Shown: positions 23,694 through 35,700 of the stretch, piece by piece
How the letters are laid out: the number at the start of each line of letters is the position of its first letter
How positions within the stretch are numbered: position 1 is the stretch's first letter
Assembly: GCA_039000515.1 (NCBI GenBank)
Contig: JBCFYV010000001.1
Location: forward strand, 67,387,030-67,451,029
DNA length: 64,000 nt
Direction of reading: 5' to 3'
Source of the DNA: Timema cristinae
Taxonomy: Eukaryota; Arthropoda; Insecta; Phasmatodea; Timematidae
Made by a program: the position numbers and the translations under genes
The notes under the pieces: generated by a model
Database searches by the model: none
Told to the model about the DNA's origin: nothing
Seen by the model: only the letters and a program-made list of their open reading frames with translations

Positions 23694-23694
23694 A

Positions 23695-23779
<85 letters not shown>

Positions 23780-23783
23780 TAAA
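23694..23783. repeat. (AAT)n-(ATT)n palindromic microsatellite
   Basis: About 44 bp of AAT repeats switch at 23738/23739 to about 41 bp of ATT repeats, bounded by TTTAAA on both sides. The tract is therefore a nearly perfect hairpin of about 85 bp. Confidence 0.97.
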
Positions 23784-24559
23784 ATTGCATTCTGAGAAAT
23801 AGTGGTGATGGAGTATAATAGAGAAAAAAACTTTTTGAGATTAGGAAAAAAATAAAATTTTGACAGATAAATAAAGATAAATCAAATCCCAGATAGCCAA
23901 AATAACGTTAGACTCTAAATTTCTCAAAGTGGGTTGGGAATAAGGAATACAAAATCTACAAAATTAATAGAAACTACTACATCTCAGTGCAGTGTCGTTA
24001 AAAATTGAATTTTGGCATGCCCGTAAATGCACCACTCCAAATAACTAATAAGTCTGAGCATTTTAAAATGTAACTCCATAAAATCAAGGGAGGGGCGGGT
24101 GGAGTTATAAAAAACCCTTTATCTATAGTTTAAAATCGAAATTTGGCTGGCAGGTAGAAGAACAACTATAGATAAAGAAAGTATTCTTAAAACTATGTGT
24201 TTAAATGGGAGTTAGAGAAATTATGAATGGGGAGGAGAAGGGAAAATTTTCAAAAACCAATAGAAACAATTACTAACAGAACAATTTATTTGATAAGCTG
24301 AGGTGCTTATTACTAGAGTGATTCTTTCAAATTAATTCATGTTTAGTTAGTAAATTTAAACTATTTCTTTTGGTGTTCATTTCAACAATGTCTCTGCGTA
24401 AGCGAGCAAATATTGATGCAAAGACTGCATATATATATAAAATAGATTATATATATATTTATAAAATAGATTTTACTTCTTATAGGTAGTAGTTAATTTG
24501 TGGCTTCATCAACATACAAAGTTTTCGCCTCATACGTGTCTGAAATTGTAATTTTGGTA
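23784..24559. other. no gene recognised
   Basis: AT-rich DNA; several shared word fragments (CTCTAAATTTCTCA, ACTAATAGAAACT) hint at an old degenerate repeat, not resolved. Confidence 0.45.
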
Positions 24560-24567
24560 GTTTAGAT

Positions 24568-24898
24568 CAGGGTTTCTCAAACTGCGAGGCGCGAAGGGAT
24601 TTCAGATGAGGTGTGAACCAATTTCTCACTTCTTTCGATTTGCCTAAATTATGATTGACTAAAAAATTAATATTCTGTTTGGCCTATGAAGCAATAAAAT
24701 TAATTAATATCTTACAAAACCTTACTATTTTTATAAACTTCTACAAAGCTCTTATCAGAAAATAATTAAATCAATTAAATAATAAGTCTCATTTTTGTAT
24801 TTTAACGTAAAAAAGTTATTTTATTCTAAGAATAAGAGTCTTAACAATTAATTTTATGTTCATATAAGGCTCAAGAGTATAGAGTTTGAGAAAACCTG
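24568..24898. mobile_element. hAT-type MITE, 331 bp
   Basis: It is bounded by CAGGGTTTCTCAAACT at the left and its inverted match AGTTTGAGAAAACCTG at the right (one mismatch). An exact 8-bp target duplication, GTTTAGAT, lies at 24560-24567 and 24899-24906. The interior is AT-rich and noncoding. CAGGG ends and an 8-bp duplication are hallmarks of hAT transposons. Confidence 0.92.
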
Positions 24899-24906
24899 GT
24901 TTAGAT

Positions 24907-25202
24907 GATTTGCTAAAGATAAGATAATTTACCCAACTTAAATGTGAGCGAAGCCGTGGGCAAACTCGAGTAAGTTAATATGATTATAAAAAAATGAATG
25001 ATTGATTAATTCATTTAGCAAAATTAATAAACAAATATACTTAGAAAGACTGATAAAATATACTTTGGCACTTAAAAAAAAAATATTCAAAATTCAAAAT
25101 AAAACAAAATTATTAAAATGGTGTGACCACATGTATGTGCTAATTAATAAAAAACGGTACGGGTACAAAACTTTTTATTTCTGGTACAAAACGGTACAAA
25201 AA
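24907..25202. other. no gene recognised
   Basis: AT-rich; an 85-codon frame at 25002-25259 is lysine/isoleucine-rich and runs into the SINE tail, so it is not a credible gene. Confidence 0.5.
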
Positions 25203-25262
25203 TTATTATTATTAGCACCACGTCTTACTACCCGTTCGGGTTATACGCACTTACGCTAATGT
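25203..25262 (-). mobile_element. SINE tail fragment, family S
   Basis: The minus strand reads AACCCGAACGGGTAGTAAGA followed by CGTGGTGCTAATAATAAT, almost identical to the tail of the copy at 22063-22340. Head and body are absent. Confidence 0.8.
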
Positions 25263-25626
25263 GTAATGGTAGGGTGATTGTGAGATGAAATGAAGGACCT
25301 ACAGTTTAACGTGGAATCCGAACCACGGTGGTGGCCTGGTACTCCCCACATTAACAAGATGGCTTGTCAAAAATTAGAACAAAACCTTGGCAATGTAAAA
25401 AGTTCAACATACAAAAGTGGTACTACAGGTTAATGGACGTGCTGCTATACCTTGGGAAGTAGTAAATTTAGAAAAGACTTATATATTTTGAAACGGTAGT
25501 ATATACTATTTAACTAAACACTACACACCTCGCCATCTATTAGCATCACTACAAATCTTAACGAATGTTTCCGGAGACAGCAAAACATATTTTAATAAAT
25601 GGTCTAAAAATTAACTTTACAAAAAG
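25263..25626. other. no gene recognised
   Basis: Mixed-composition DNA with no domain-bearing frame. Confidence 0.5.
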
Positions 25627-25751
25627 TCGTTTGGCCTAAAAGGCATTTGGCCTAAAAGGCGTTTGGCCTAAAGTCATTTGGCCTAAAGGCATTTGGCCTA
25701 AAAGGCATTTGGCCTAAAGGCGTTTAGCCTACACTTTAGGCCAAATGACGG
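25627..25751 (+). repeat. GGCCTAAA short tandem repeat, locus 2
   Basis: Seven or so copies of GGCATTTGGCCTAAAA, closing with one inverted copy, TTTAGGCCAAATGACG. Same unit as 16094-16233. Confidence 0.9.
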
Positions 25752-26069
25752 GTACCCGAATATTTACCTGACATCCGCAGCTCTTCCCCTTCCTTCCCTC
25801 CGAAATTTATGACGTCACAAATAAGAACTACACTAGCTAGAGCAATGGGATGAATTCGGACAAATACCGACTTTCAACCCCCATTAGATGGACTAGTGAA
25901 CGTTTAACATGCATGTTACGGTCACTGCCATGTGTGGGATTTTTTTTTTAAAACCCACTGATGCTTGAATTACATTTAAATGACTACCAGGAGAATATTT
26001 TTGTAAACAATAAAAAAAAAATTACACATCTTCAATCAAAGGCAAGCAGTGCTCTCTTCTACCATCAAA
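25752..26069. other. no gene recognised
   Basis: Unique-looking spacer between the GGCCTAAA repeat and the 62-bp array; a 63-codon frame at 25961-26152 runs into the array and matches nothing. Confidence 0.5.
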
Positions 26070-27297
26070 GCAAAGAGCTTATCTCTCTAGTACTATGCCA
26101 AGAGAAAACTTTCCCCTTTAGTACTAGGTCAGTAAAGAGCTTCTTTCACTAGTATTAGGTCAGTTGAGAGCTTCTAGCTTTATTACTAGCCTAGTGAAGA
26201 GCTTCTCTCTCTAGTAGTAGGTCAGTTGAGAACTTCTATGTTTATTACTAGCCTAGTGAAGAGCTTCTCTCTCTAGTAGTAGGTCAGTTGAGAACTTCTA
26301 TCTTTATTACTAGCCTAGTGAAGAGCTTCTCTCTCTAGTAGTAGGTCAGTTGAGATCTTCTATCTTTATTACTAGCCTAGTGAAGAGCTTCTCTCTCTAG
26401 TAGTAGGTCAGTTGAGAACTTCTATCTTTATTACTAGCCTAGTGAAGAGCTTCTCTAACTAGTGGTAGGTCAGTTGAGAACTTCTATCTTTATTACTAGC
26501 CTAGTGAAGAGCTTCTCTAACTAGTAGTAGGTCAGTTGAGAGCTTCTATTTCAATTACTAGCCCAGTGAAGAGCTTCTCTAACTAGTAGTAGGTCAGTTG
26601 AGAGCTTCTATTTCTATTAATAGCCCAGTGAAGAGCTTCTCTAACTAGTAGTAGGTCAGTTGAGAGATTCTATTCCTATTACTAGCCCAGTGAAGAGCTT
26701 CTCTGACTAGTAGTAGGTCAGTTGAGAGCTTCTATTTCTATCACTAGCACAGTGAAGCGCTTCTCTAACTAGTAGTAGGTCAGTTGAGAGATTCTATTTC
26801 TATTAATAGCCCAGTGAAGAGCTTCTCTAACTAGTAGTAGGTCAGTTGAGAGCTTCTATTTCAATTACTAGCCCAGTGAAGAGCTTCTCTAACTAGTAGT
26901 AGGTCAGTTGAGAGCTTCTATTTCTATCACTAGCACAGTGAAGCGCTTCTCTCTCTAGTGGTAGGTCAGTTGAGAACTTCTATCTTTATTACTAGCCTAG
27001 TGAAGAGCTTCTCTTTCTTGTAGTAGGTCAGTTGAGAGCTTCTATCTTTATTACTAGCCTAGTGAAGAGCTTCTCTCTCTAGTAGTAGGTCAGTTGAGAA
27101 CTTCTATCTTTATTACTAGCCCAGTGAAGAGCTTCTCTAACTAGTAGTAGGTCAGTTGATAGCTTCTATCTTTATTACTAGCCCAATGAAGAGCTTCTCT
27201 AACTAGTCAGTTGAGAGTTTCTCCCTAGTAGTAGGTCAGTAGAGAGATTCTATCTCTAATACTATCCCAGTGAAGAGCTTCTCTCTCTAGTACTAGG
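26070..27297. repeat. 62-bp minisatellite
   Basis: About 20 copies of a 62-bp unit with words AGGTCAGTTGAGAACTTCTA and AGTGAAGAGCTTCTCT (starts at, for example, 26281 and 26343). Two subtypes (CTTTATTACTAGCCTAG and TTCTATTACTAGCCCAG) occur in runs. The array is split by a hAT element at 27298 and resumes at 28427. Confidence 0.95.
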
Positions 27298-27404
27298 CAG
27301 AGCCACCCAGAAAGCTAAGGGGGCCTCGGGCAACGTAATTTTGAGGGGCCCCCTTTCACAACAATAATAAACATAAGCTTGCTTATCTTCTTCTTATAAA
27401 TGTC

Positions 27405-27650
27405 TAAGGCGTCACACTTACAGTGGACTATACTGCTGATGACGAGTTCGGGGTTCGAATCTCACTCACGTGTACTGAGGGTGGTTTTTCATAAATGGTT
27501 TTCCACTCTTTCTTGATACAAATGTGGGTGCACTTTCTCTTAAATTAACCTTCATATCCCTAACATATTAGCATAGTTAGTAATTAGTACATGGTCTATA
27601 CATATAGCTCGAACGGGTACCAGTGAAACACAGCAACACTTTTTAAAAAT
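27405..27650 (+). mobile_element. SINE, family S, inside the hAT element
   Basis: B-box-like GGGGTTCGAATCTCAC, then GGGTGGTTTTTCATAAATGG, CCACTCTTTCTTGATACAAA, a TTAGTAATTAGTAC block and CTCGAACGGGTACC follow the order of the copy at 22063. The A-box half of the head is eroded. Confidence 0.8.
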
Positions 27651-27750
27651 GAAATCGACTTGTTTTAATTAAGATAATCTTAAGCTGTGTACATTATGTA
27701 AAAATTTGCTTGAAAAATGGTTAAGCTACATTAGTAATTTCATTGAAATA

Positions 27751-28324
27751 CTAAGTACGTTCACTCTCATATGATTTAAGAATAATTTTTCGACCTTTGA
27801 TTGCAGCGAATTCATCAATAATATCCTCAAAACTTATTTCCTTAACAAGATCATGTTCAATACTCAAACTTATCAAATGGTTTAGTCTATCCTCACGGGG
27901 GACTGAGCGCAAACGTTTTTTAATCAGACAACTATCTTAAAGCGCGCTCCCCCGATGCTTAACACAGGTATTACAGGCTAGGGGTCTTAATACATGTAAA
28001 TTTGTAGAAAAACTGTTTCTATACCCTTTTGAAACAAACAGTTCAAGGGCATAGCTCACATTTCCACTAACACACAAGTTCGATTCTGTCCATATTTTGT
28101 AAAAGATCCTAATTTATTCTATGAGATCTTCTTTTTGAAGGTCCTGATGTTATGGTTCCTCCAATGGCTGAGGTCCACATCATCTGTTGTGTTCAAAAGA
28201 AGCGAGAATAATACTGACAATTCTACCATTCTATCATCCAGGTTACATATTTCAGACAATAGCAGATCTAATGTAGGAATGAACACCTGCACTTTGAATC
28301 TAGTTTCTGGAGAGTCAAACTTTT
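27751..28324 (-). pseudogene. hAT transposase, C-terminal relic
   Basis: In separate minus-strand frames one reads SPETRFKVQVFIPTLDLLLS (28324 side) and then RLNHLISLSIEHDLVKEISF with DIIDEFAAIKGRKIIL, ending at a stop at 27751. Both blocks are typical of the distal part of hAT transposases, the second following the dimerisation region. The dimerisation core itself and everything N-terminal are missing, and frameshifts separate the pieces. It cannot encode an active enzyme. Confidence 0.75.
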
Positions 28325-28426
28325 AGTCAACATCCCCTCTCTCATCATGGAATTAAAATAGAAATTGTTTGGGTGAGCGGGGGTCTGGGATACACTGTCT
28401 CATTCCCACATTCCCGGGCGGCCCTG

Positions 28427-28498
28427 GTACTAGGTTAGTAAAGATCTTCTCTCTCTAGTATCAGGACAGCAAAGATCTTCTCTCTCTAGCAGAGAAGA
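28427..28498. repeat. 62-bp minisatellite, right remnant
   Basis: Two shortened copies (AAAGATCTTCTCTCTCTAG) of the array that ends at 27297 on the other side of the hAT insertion. Confidence 0.88.
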
Positions 28499-29439
28499 AA
28501 TACCTATATTGATCGTGAATAAAAGTGAATTCTAGATTTTGAGGAGTGGAGACATTTTTCATGACCCCCTGAACTCGAGTCTGTCTATTTTTATCTTGGC
28601 CTGAATCCAAAACCACTCTAATGCTCGTGCTAGGACTTAATATTAATAATTTTCATTGAGTTTCTCACATATATTTTTGGAATTAGCTTTGAAACACTCA
28701 AATTTAAGAGAAGCTTACTTAATGTCATACTAAGAAAAACAATGATTTTCTTGAAATCCGATATAGGTAACGATTTTTATTAAAATTCGGATGTACCTCT
28801 CCAGATTTTAAAATGTCTCTCTTCACGTAGTACCATGTATTATCACCTCACTAGAAGGGCGCTACTGTAGCTATGACCGTCACCCCACCGACCCCTCTAA
28901 ACTCCAACTATACTTCACCCTTTCAGAGTGTCCTTACATTCCCCTTAATCTAGGTAACCACCACCTCCCTAATCTTTTCAACGTTGTTACTTGCTACTCT
29001 ACAAAAGACAAGCTCTCACCGTTGTACTCTCCAACATTGATCTCTATAATATAACTGGATGGACATCTGTGGCTGAAATATTCGAGCTGTCGTCAGCATA
29101 CTATTGTGTAAGAGAGAAAGAAACCTTAGGGTATCTCTTTCTCTCTTACACCCATACACGGCAAAGTGGCATTTTGACATTATTCATTAATTTGATTGAA
29201 TATATGAGATACATCAATGTAATGAAATAAATATGTTAGTAAAGCTTTGAAGAGTATAACAAAGTTCGAAACTGGTTATTTTTTTCTTTAAATAAGTTAA
29301 TGTAGCCTAATATATACGATGATTTTTGAAAGAAGCTAGCTTGTAAGGATTTATATCGTTCCAGAATTCTACCATATAGGCTAGTTGTGTTTATGAAGGA
29401 TAAAAGATATTCCAGGAGGAATTTGAACTTAACAAAGTA
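28499..29439. other. no gene recognised; one short hairpin
   Basis: A 79-codon plus frame at 28991-29230 has no recognisable domain. Inside it, 29107-29121 and 29136-29150 form a perfect 15-bp stem (TGTAAGAGAGAAAGA and its complement) around a 14-nt loop. Confidence 0.6.
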
Positions 29440-29755
29440 ATTCGTTCAAACAAATGTAATAAAGATTTAGCTAACTTGTTTCATTATAGTTATCGAACTT
29501 CCAACAAAATATGGTTTTTAAAAGCAATATACAAGATATGAGTCAACATTAAAAAATATGATAATATTATAAAACCCTCTAAAGCCTATAACATAAGTGA
29601 TAGTTTGAATGTATGGCAACTACAAAAATTTGTCATTCAAACAAATGTAATCAAGATTTAAGATACAGTACTTTATTTATTAGATTTATAACACTTTAAA
29701 TATAATATGGTTTCTGAAACCAATATACAAGCTAATAACCAACTGTAAATATAAG
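29440..29755 (+). repeat. two-copy direct repeat, about 191-196 bp
   Basis: TTCAAACAAATGTAAT at 29445 recurs at 29636, and ATATGGTTT with CAATATACAAG at about 29509 recurs at about 29705. The copies are clearly diverged. It lies just before the 30-bp array. Confidence 0.7.
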
Positions 29756-29788
29756 TGTAGCCTTGGCAGACTGTAAATATCAATTGTT

Positions 29789-32700
29789 ACAAGTCTGGCT
29801 CAACTGTTGTGTTTGTTATTAGATTGGCTCTACTGATAATGTTTGTTACTAGTTTGGCTCCACTGGCTCAACAGTAAGTGTTTGTTACTAATATGGCTCT
29901 ACTGATAGTATTTATTACTATACTGGCTCCACTGTTAGTGTTAATTAATAGTCAGGTTCCATTGTTAGTGTTTGTTACTAGTCTGAATGCAATAATAGTG
30001 CTTGTCATTAGTCTGGCTTCACTAATAGTGTTTGTTACTTGTCTGACTCAACTTATAGTGTTTGTTACTAATCTGGATCCAATGATAGTATTTGTAACTA
30101 GTCTGGCTCCATTGTTAGTGTTTGTTAGTAGACTGGCTCCATTGACAGTGTTTGTTAGTAGTCTGGCTCAACAGATAGTGTTTGTAACTAATCTGGCTCC
30201 ATTGACAGTGTTTGTTACTAGTCTGGTACCATTATTAGTGTTTATTACTAATCTGGACCCCATAATAGAAATATGTTTCTAGTCTGGCTCCATTGTTAGT
30301 ATTTGTTACTGATATGGCTACATTGACAGTGTTTGTTACTAGTCTGGCTCCATTGTTAGTGTTTGTTACTAGTCTGGTTCTATTGACAGAGTTTGTTACT
30401 AGTCTGGCTCCATTGTTAGTGTTTGTTACTAGTCTGGCTCCAATAATAGAAATTTTTTACTAGTCTGTACCATTGTTAGTGTTTATTACTAATCTGGCTC
30501 CAATAATAGAAATTTGTTACTAGTCTGCCTCCATTGTTAGTATTTGTTACTGATCTGGATACATTGAGAGTGTTTGTTACTAGTCTGGTTCCATTGTTAG
30601 TGTTTGTTACTAGTCTAGTTCCATTGACAGGGTTTGTTACTAGTCTGGATCCATTGTTAGTATTTGTTACTGATCTGGATACATTGACAGGGTTTGTTAC
30701 TAGTCTGGATCCATTGTTAGTGTTTGTTACTAGTCTGGCTCCATTGTTAGTGTTTGTTATTAGTCTGGCTCCATTGAGTATTAGTTACTTGTCTGGCTCC
30801 ATTTACAATGTTTGTTACTAGTCTGGCTCCATTGTTAGTGTTTGTTACTTGTCTGGCTCCATTGAAAGTGTTTGTTACTAGTCTGGCTCCATTGTTAGTA
30901 TTTGTTACTGATATGGATACATTGAGAGTGTATGTTACTAGTCTGGTTCCATTGTTAGTGTTTGTTACTAGTCTAGTTCCATTGACAGGGTTTGTTACTA
31001 GTCTGGATCCATTGTTAGTGTTTGTTACTAGTCTAGTTCCATTGACAGGGTTTGTTACTATTCGGGATCCATTGTTAGTGTTTGTTGCTAGTCTAGCTCC
31101 ATTGATAGTGTTTGTTACTAGAAAGGCTCAACTGATAGGGTTTGTTACTAGTCTGATCCTATTGACAGTGTTTGTTAGTAGTCTGGCTCCATTGTTAGTG
31201 TTTGTTACTTGGCTGGCACCATTGTTAGTGTTTGTTACTAGTCTAGTTCCATTGACAGCGTTTGTTACTAGTCTGGCTCCATTGTTAGTGTTTGTTACTA
31301 GTCTGGATCCAATAATAGAAATTTCTTACTAGTCTAGCTCCATTGTTAGTGTTTATTACAAATCTAGCTCCAATAATATAAATTTGTTACTAGTCTGGCT
31401 TCATTGTTAGTGTTTGTTACTAGTCTGGCTCCATTGATAGTGTTTGTTACTAGTCTGGCTCCATTGATAGTGTTTGTTACTAGTCTGGCTCCATTGATAG
31501 TGTTTGTTACTAGTCTGGCTCCATTGTTAGTGTTTGTTACTAGTCTGGCTCCTTTGTTAGTGTTTGTTAATTGTATGGCTTCTTTGTTAGTGTTTGTTAC
31601 TAGTCTGGCTCCACTGATAGTGTTTGTTACTAGTATGGTTCCACTGATAAATTTTATTACTAGTCTGTCTCCTTTGTTAATGTTTGTTAATTGTATGCCT
31701 CCATTGATAGTGTTTGTTACTAATCTGGTTCCATTGATAGTGTTTGTTACTAGTCTGGCTCCATTGATAGTGTTTGTTACTAGTCTGGCTCCATTGATAG
31801 TGTTTGTTAATAATCTGGCTCCATTGATAGTGTTTGTTACTAGTCTGGCTCCATTGATAGTGTTTGTTAATAATCTGGCTCTCCCATTGATAGTGTTTGT
31901 TACTAATCTGGCTCCATTGATAGTGTTTGTTACTATCTGACTCCATTGATAGTGTTTTTACTTGTCTGGCTCCATGATAGTGTTTGTTACTAGTCTGACT
32001 CCATTGATAGTGTTTTTTACTAGTCTGGCTCCATTGATAGTGTTTGTTACTATCTGGCTCCATTGTTAGTGTTTGTTACTAGTATGGCTCCATTGATAGT
32101 TTTATTACTAGTCTGGCTCCATTGTAAGTGTTTGTTACTAATCTGGCTCCACTGATAGTGTTTGTTACTATCTGGCTCCATTGATAGTGTTTGTTACTAA
32201 TCTGGCTCCATTGTTAGTGTTTGTTACTACTCTGGCTCCATTGATAGTTTTGTTACTAGTCTGGCTCCATTGTAAGTATTTGTTACTAATCTGGCTCCAT
32301 TGATAGTGTTTGTTACTAGTCTGGCTCCATTGATAGTGTTTGTTACTATATGGCTCCATTGATAGTGTTTGTTACTAGTCTGGCTCCATTTGATAGTGTT
32401 TGTTACTAATCTGGTTCCATTGATAGTGTTTGTTACTAGTCTGGCTACATTGTTAGTGTTTGTTACTATCTGGCTCCATTGATAGTTTTTGTTACTAGTC
32501 TGGCTCCATTGTAAGTGTTTGTTACTAATCTGGCTCCATTGATAGTGTTTGTTACTAGTCTGGCTCTATTGATAGTTTTTGTTACTAATGTGGCCCATTG
32601 ATAGTGTTTGTTACTAGTCTGGCTCCATTGCTAGTGTTTGTTACTAATCTGGCTCTATTGTTAGTGTTTGTTACTAGTCTGGATCCATTGATAGTTATTG

Positions 32701-35700
32701 TTACTAGTCTGGCTCCATTGTAAGTGTTTGTTACTAGTCTGGCTCCTTCGTTAGTGTTTGTTAATTGTATGGCTCCATTGATAGTGTTTGTTTCTAATCT
32801 GGCTCCATTGATAGTGTTTGTTACTAGTCTGGCTCCATTGATAGTGTTTGTTACTAGTCTGGCTCCATTGATAGTGTTTGTTACTAGTATGGCTCCATTG
32901 ATAGTGTTTGTTACTAGTCTGGCTCCATTGATAGAATTTGTTACTAGTCTGTCTCCATTGATAGTGTTTGTTACTAATCTGCCTCCATTGATAGTGTTTG
33001 TTACTAGTCTGGCTCCATTGATAGTGTTTGTTAATAATCTGGCTCCATTGATAGTGTTTGTTACTATTCTGTCTCCTTTGTTAGTGTTTGTTAATTGTAT
33101 GGCTTCATTGATAGTGTTTGTTTTAATCTGGCTCCATTGATAGTGTTTGTTACTAGTCTGGCTCCATTGTTAGTGTTTGTTACTTGTCTGGCTCCACTGA
33201 TAGTGTTTGTTACTAGTCTGGCTCCATTGTTAGTGTTTGTTACTAGTCTGGCTCCTTTGTTAGTGTTTGTTAATTGTATGGCTTCTTTGTTAGTGTTTGT
33301 TACTAGTCTGGCTCCACTGATAGTGTTTGTTACTAGTATTGCTCCATTGTTAGTGTTTGTTACTAGTCTGGCTCCATTGTTAGTGTTTGTTACTGGTATG
33401 GCTCCACTTATAGTGTTTGTTACTTGTCTGGATCCACTGATAGTCTTTGTTACTAGTCTGGCTCCACTGATAGTGTTTGTTACTAGTCTGGCTCCATTGA
33501 TAGTGTTTGTTACTAATCTGCCTCCATTTATTGTGTTTGTTACTAGTCTGGCTCCATTGATAGTGTTTGTTAATAATCTGGCTCCATTGATAGTGTTTGT
33601 TACTATTCTGTCTCCTTTGTTAGTGTTTGTTAATTGTATGGCTTCATTGATAGTGTTTGTTTTAATCTGGCTCCATTGATAGTGTTTGTTACTAGTCTGG
33701 CTCCATTGTTAGTGTTTGTTACTTGTCTGGCTCCACTGATAGTGTTTGTTACTAGTCTGGCTCCATTGTTAGTGTTTGTTACTAGTCTGGCTCCTTTGTT
33801 AGTGTTTGTTAATTGTATGGCTTTTTTGTTAGTGTTTGTTACTAGTCTGGCTCCACTGATAGTGTTTGTTACTAGTATTGCTCCATTGTTAGTGTTTGTT
33901 ACTAGTCTGGCTCCATTGTTAGTGTTTGTTACTGGTCTGGCTCCACTGATAGTGTTTGTTACTTGTCTGGATCCACTGATAATGTTTGTTACTAGTCTGG
34001 CTCCACTGATAGTGTTTGTACTTGTCTGTTTCTTCAAAGAGTGTTTGTTACTTGTTTGTTTCTTCTGAAAGTGTTTGTTACTTTTCTGGCTCCACAGATA
34101 GTGTTTGTTACTTGTCTGTTTCTTCTGAAAGTATTTGTTACTAGTCTGGCTCCACTGATAGTGTTTGTTACTTGTCTGGATCCACTGATAGTGTTTGTTA
34201 CTATTATGGCTTCACTGATATTGTTTGTTACCAGACAGCCTCAACAGATGGTGTTTGTTACTTCTCTGGCTCCACTGATAGTTTTGTACTTGTCTGTTTC
34301 TTCAAAGATGTTTGTTACTTGTTTTTTCTTCAAAGAGTGTTTGTTACTTGTCTAGCTACACAGATAGTGTTTATTACTTGTCTGTTTCTTCTGAAAGTGT
34401 TTGTTACTTGTCTGGCTCCACAGATAGTGTTTGTTACTTGTCTGTTTCTTCTGAAAGTGTTTGTTACTTGTCTGGCTCCACAGATAGTGTTTGTTACTTG
34501 TATGTTTCTTCTGAAAGTGTTTGTTACTAGTCTGGTTCCACAGATAGTGTTTGTTACTTTTCTGTTTCCTCTGATAGTGGTTGTTAATTGTCTGGCTCAA
34601 CTGATAGTGTTAGTTACTTGTCTGGCTCTACTGAGAGTGTTTGTTACTAGTCTGGCTCCATTGAAAGTGTTTGTTACTAGTCTGGCTCTATTGACAGTGT
34701 TTGTAACTAATCTGGCTCCATTGTTAGTGTTTGTTACTAGACAGGCTCAACTGATTCTGTTTGTTACTAGTCTGGCACCACTGATAGTGTTTGTTACTTT
34801 TCTGTTTCTTCTGAGAGTGTTTGTAACTTGTTGTTTCTTCTGAGAGTGTTAGTTATTTTTCTGTTTCTACTGATAGTTTTTGTTACTTGTCTGTTTCTTC
34901 TGATAGTATTTGTTACTAGTCTGGCTCCACTGATAGTGTTTGTTACTTGTCTGGCTCCATTGATAGTGTTCGTTACTAGTCTGGCACTATTGAAAGTGTT
35001 TGTTACTAGTCTAGCTCTATTGACAGTGTTTTTAAGTAGTCTGGCTCCATTGTTAGTGTTTGTTACTAGTCTGGCTCCATTGTTGGTGTTTGTAACTAGT
35101 CTGTCTCTATTGACAGTGTTTGATACCAGTCTGGCTCTATTGACAGTTTTTGTTACTAGTCTAGCTCCATTGTTAGTTTTTGTTACTAGTCTGGCTCCAT
35201 TGTTAGTGTTTGTTACTAGTCTGGCTCCACAGATAGTGTTTGCAACTAGTCTGGCTCCACAGACAGTGTTTGTTACTAGTCTGGCTCCTTTGTTAGTTTT
35301 TGTTAATTGTATGGCTCCATTGTTAGTGTTTGTTACTAGTCTGGCTCCATTGATAGTGTTTGTTACTAGTCTGGCTCCTTTGTTAGTGTTTGTTAATTGT
35401 ATGGTTTCATTGTTAGTGTTTGTTACTAGTCAGGCTCCACTGATAGTGTTTGTTACTAGTATGGCTCCACTGACAGTGTTTGTTACTAGTCTTGCTCCTT
35501 TGTTAGTGTTTGTTAATTGTATGGCTCCATTGTTAGTGTTTGTTACTAGTCTGGCTCCACTGATAGTGTTTGTTACTTGTCTGGCTCCATTGTTAGTGTT
35601 TGTTACTAGTCTGGCTCCATTGTTAGTGTTTGTTACTAGACAGGCTCAACTGATAGTGTTTGTTACTAGTCTGGCTTTATCGACAGTGTTTGTTACTAGT

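Larger units (their letters stand above)
27298..28426 (-). mobile_element. decayed hAT transposon, 1129 bp
   Basis: Left end CAGAGCCACCCAG and right end CGGGCGGCCCTG form an inverted CAGRGCCRCCC terminus. The exact 8-bp target duplication GTACTAGG (27290-27297 and 28427-28434) is itself part of the 62-bp array. The minus-strand interior holds pieces of the C-terminal half of a hAT transposase, and a family S SINE has inserted near the 3' end. Confidence 0.93.

Noticed and set aside
26070..27297. Regularly spaced 62-bp units considered as a CRISPR array
   Set aside because: Units are tandem with no unique spacers, no cas genes, and the context is eukaryotic.
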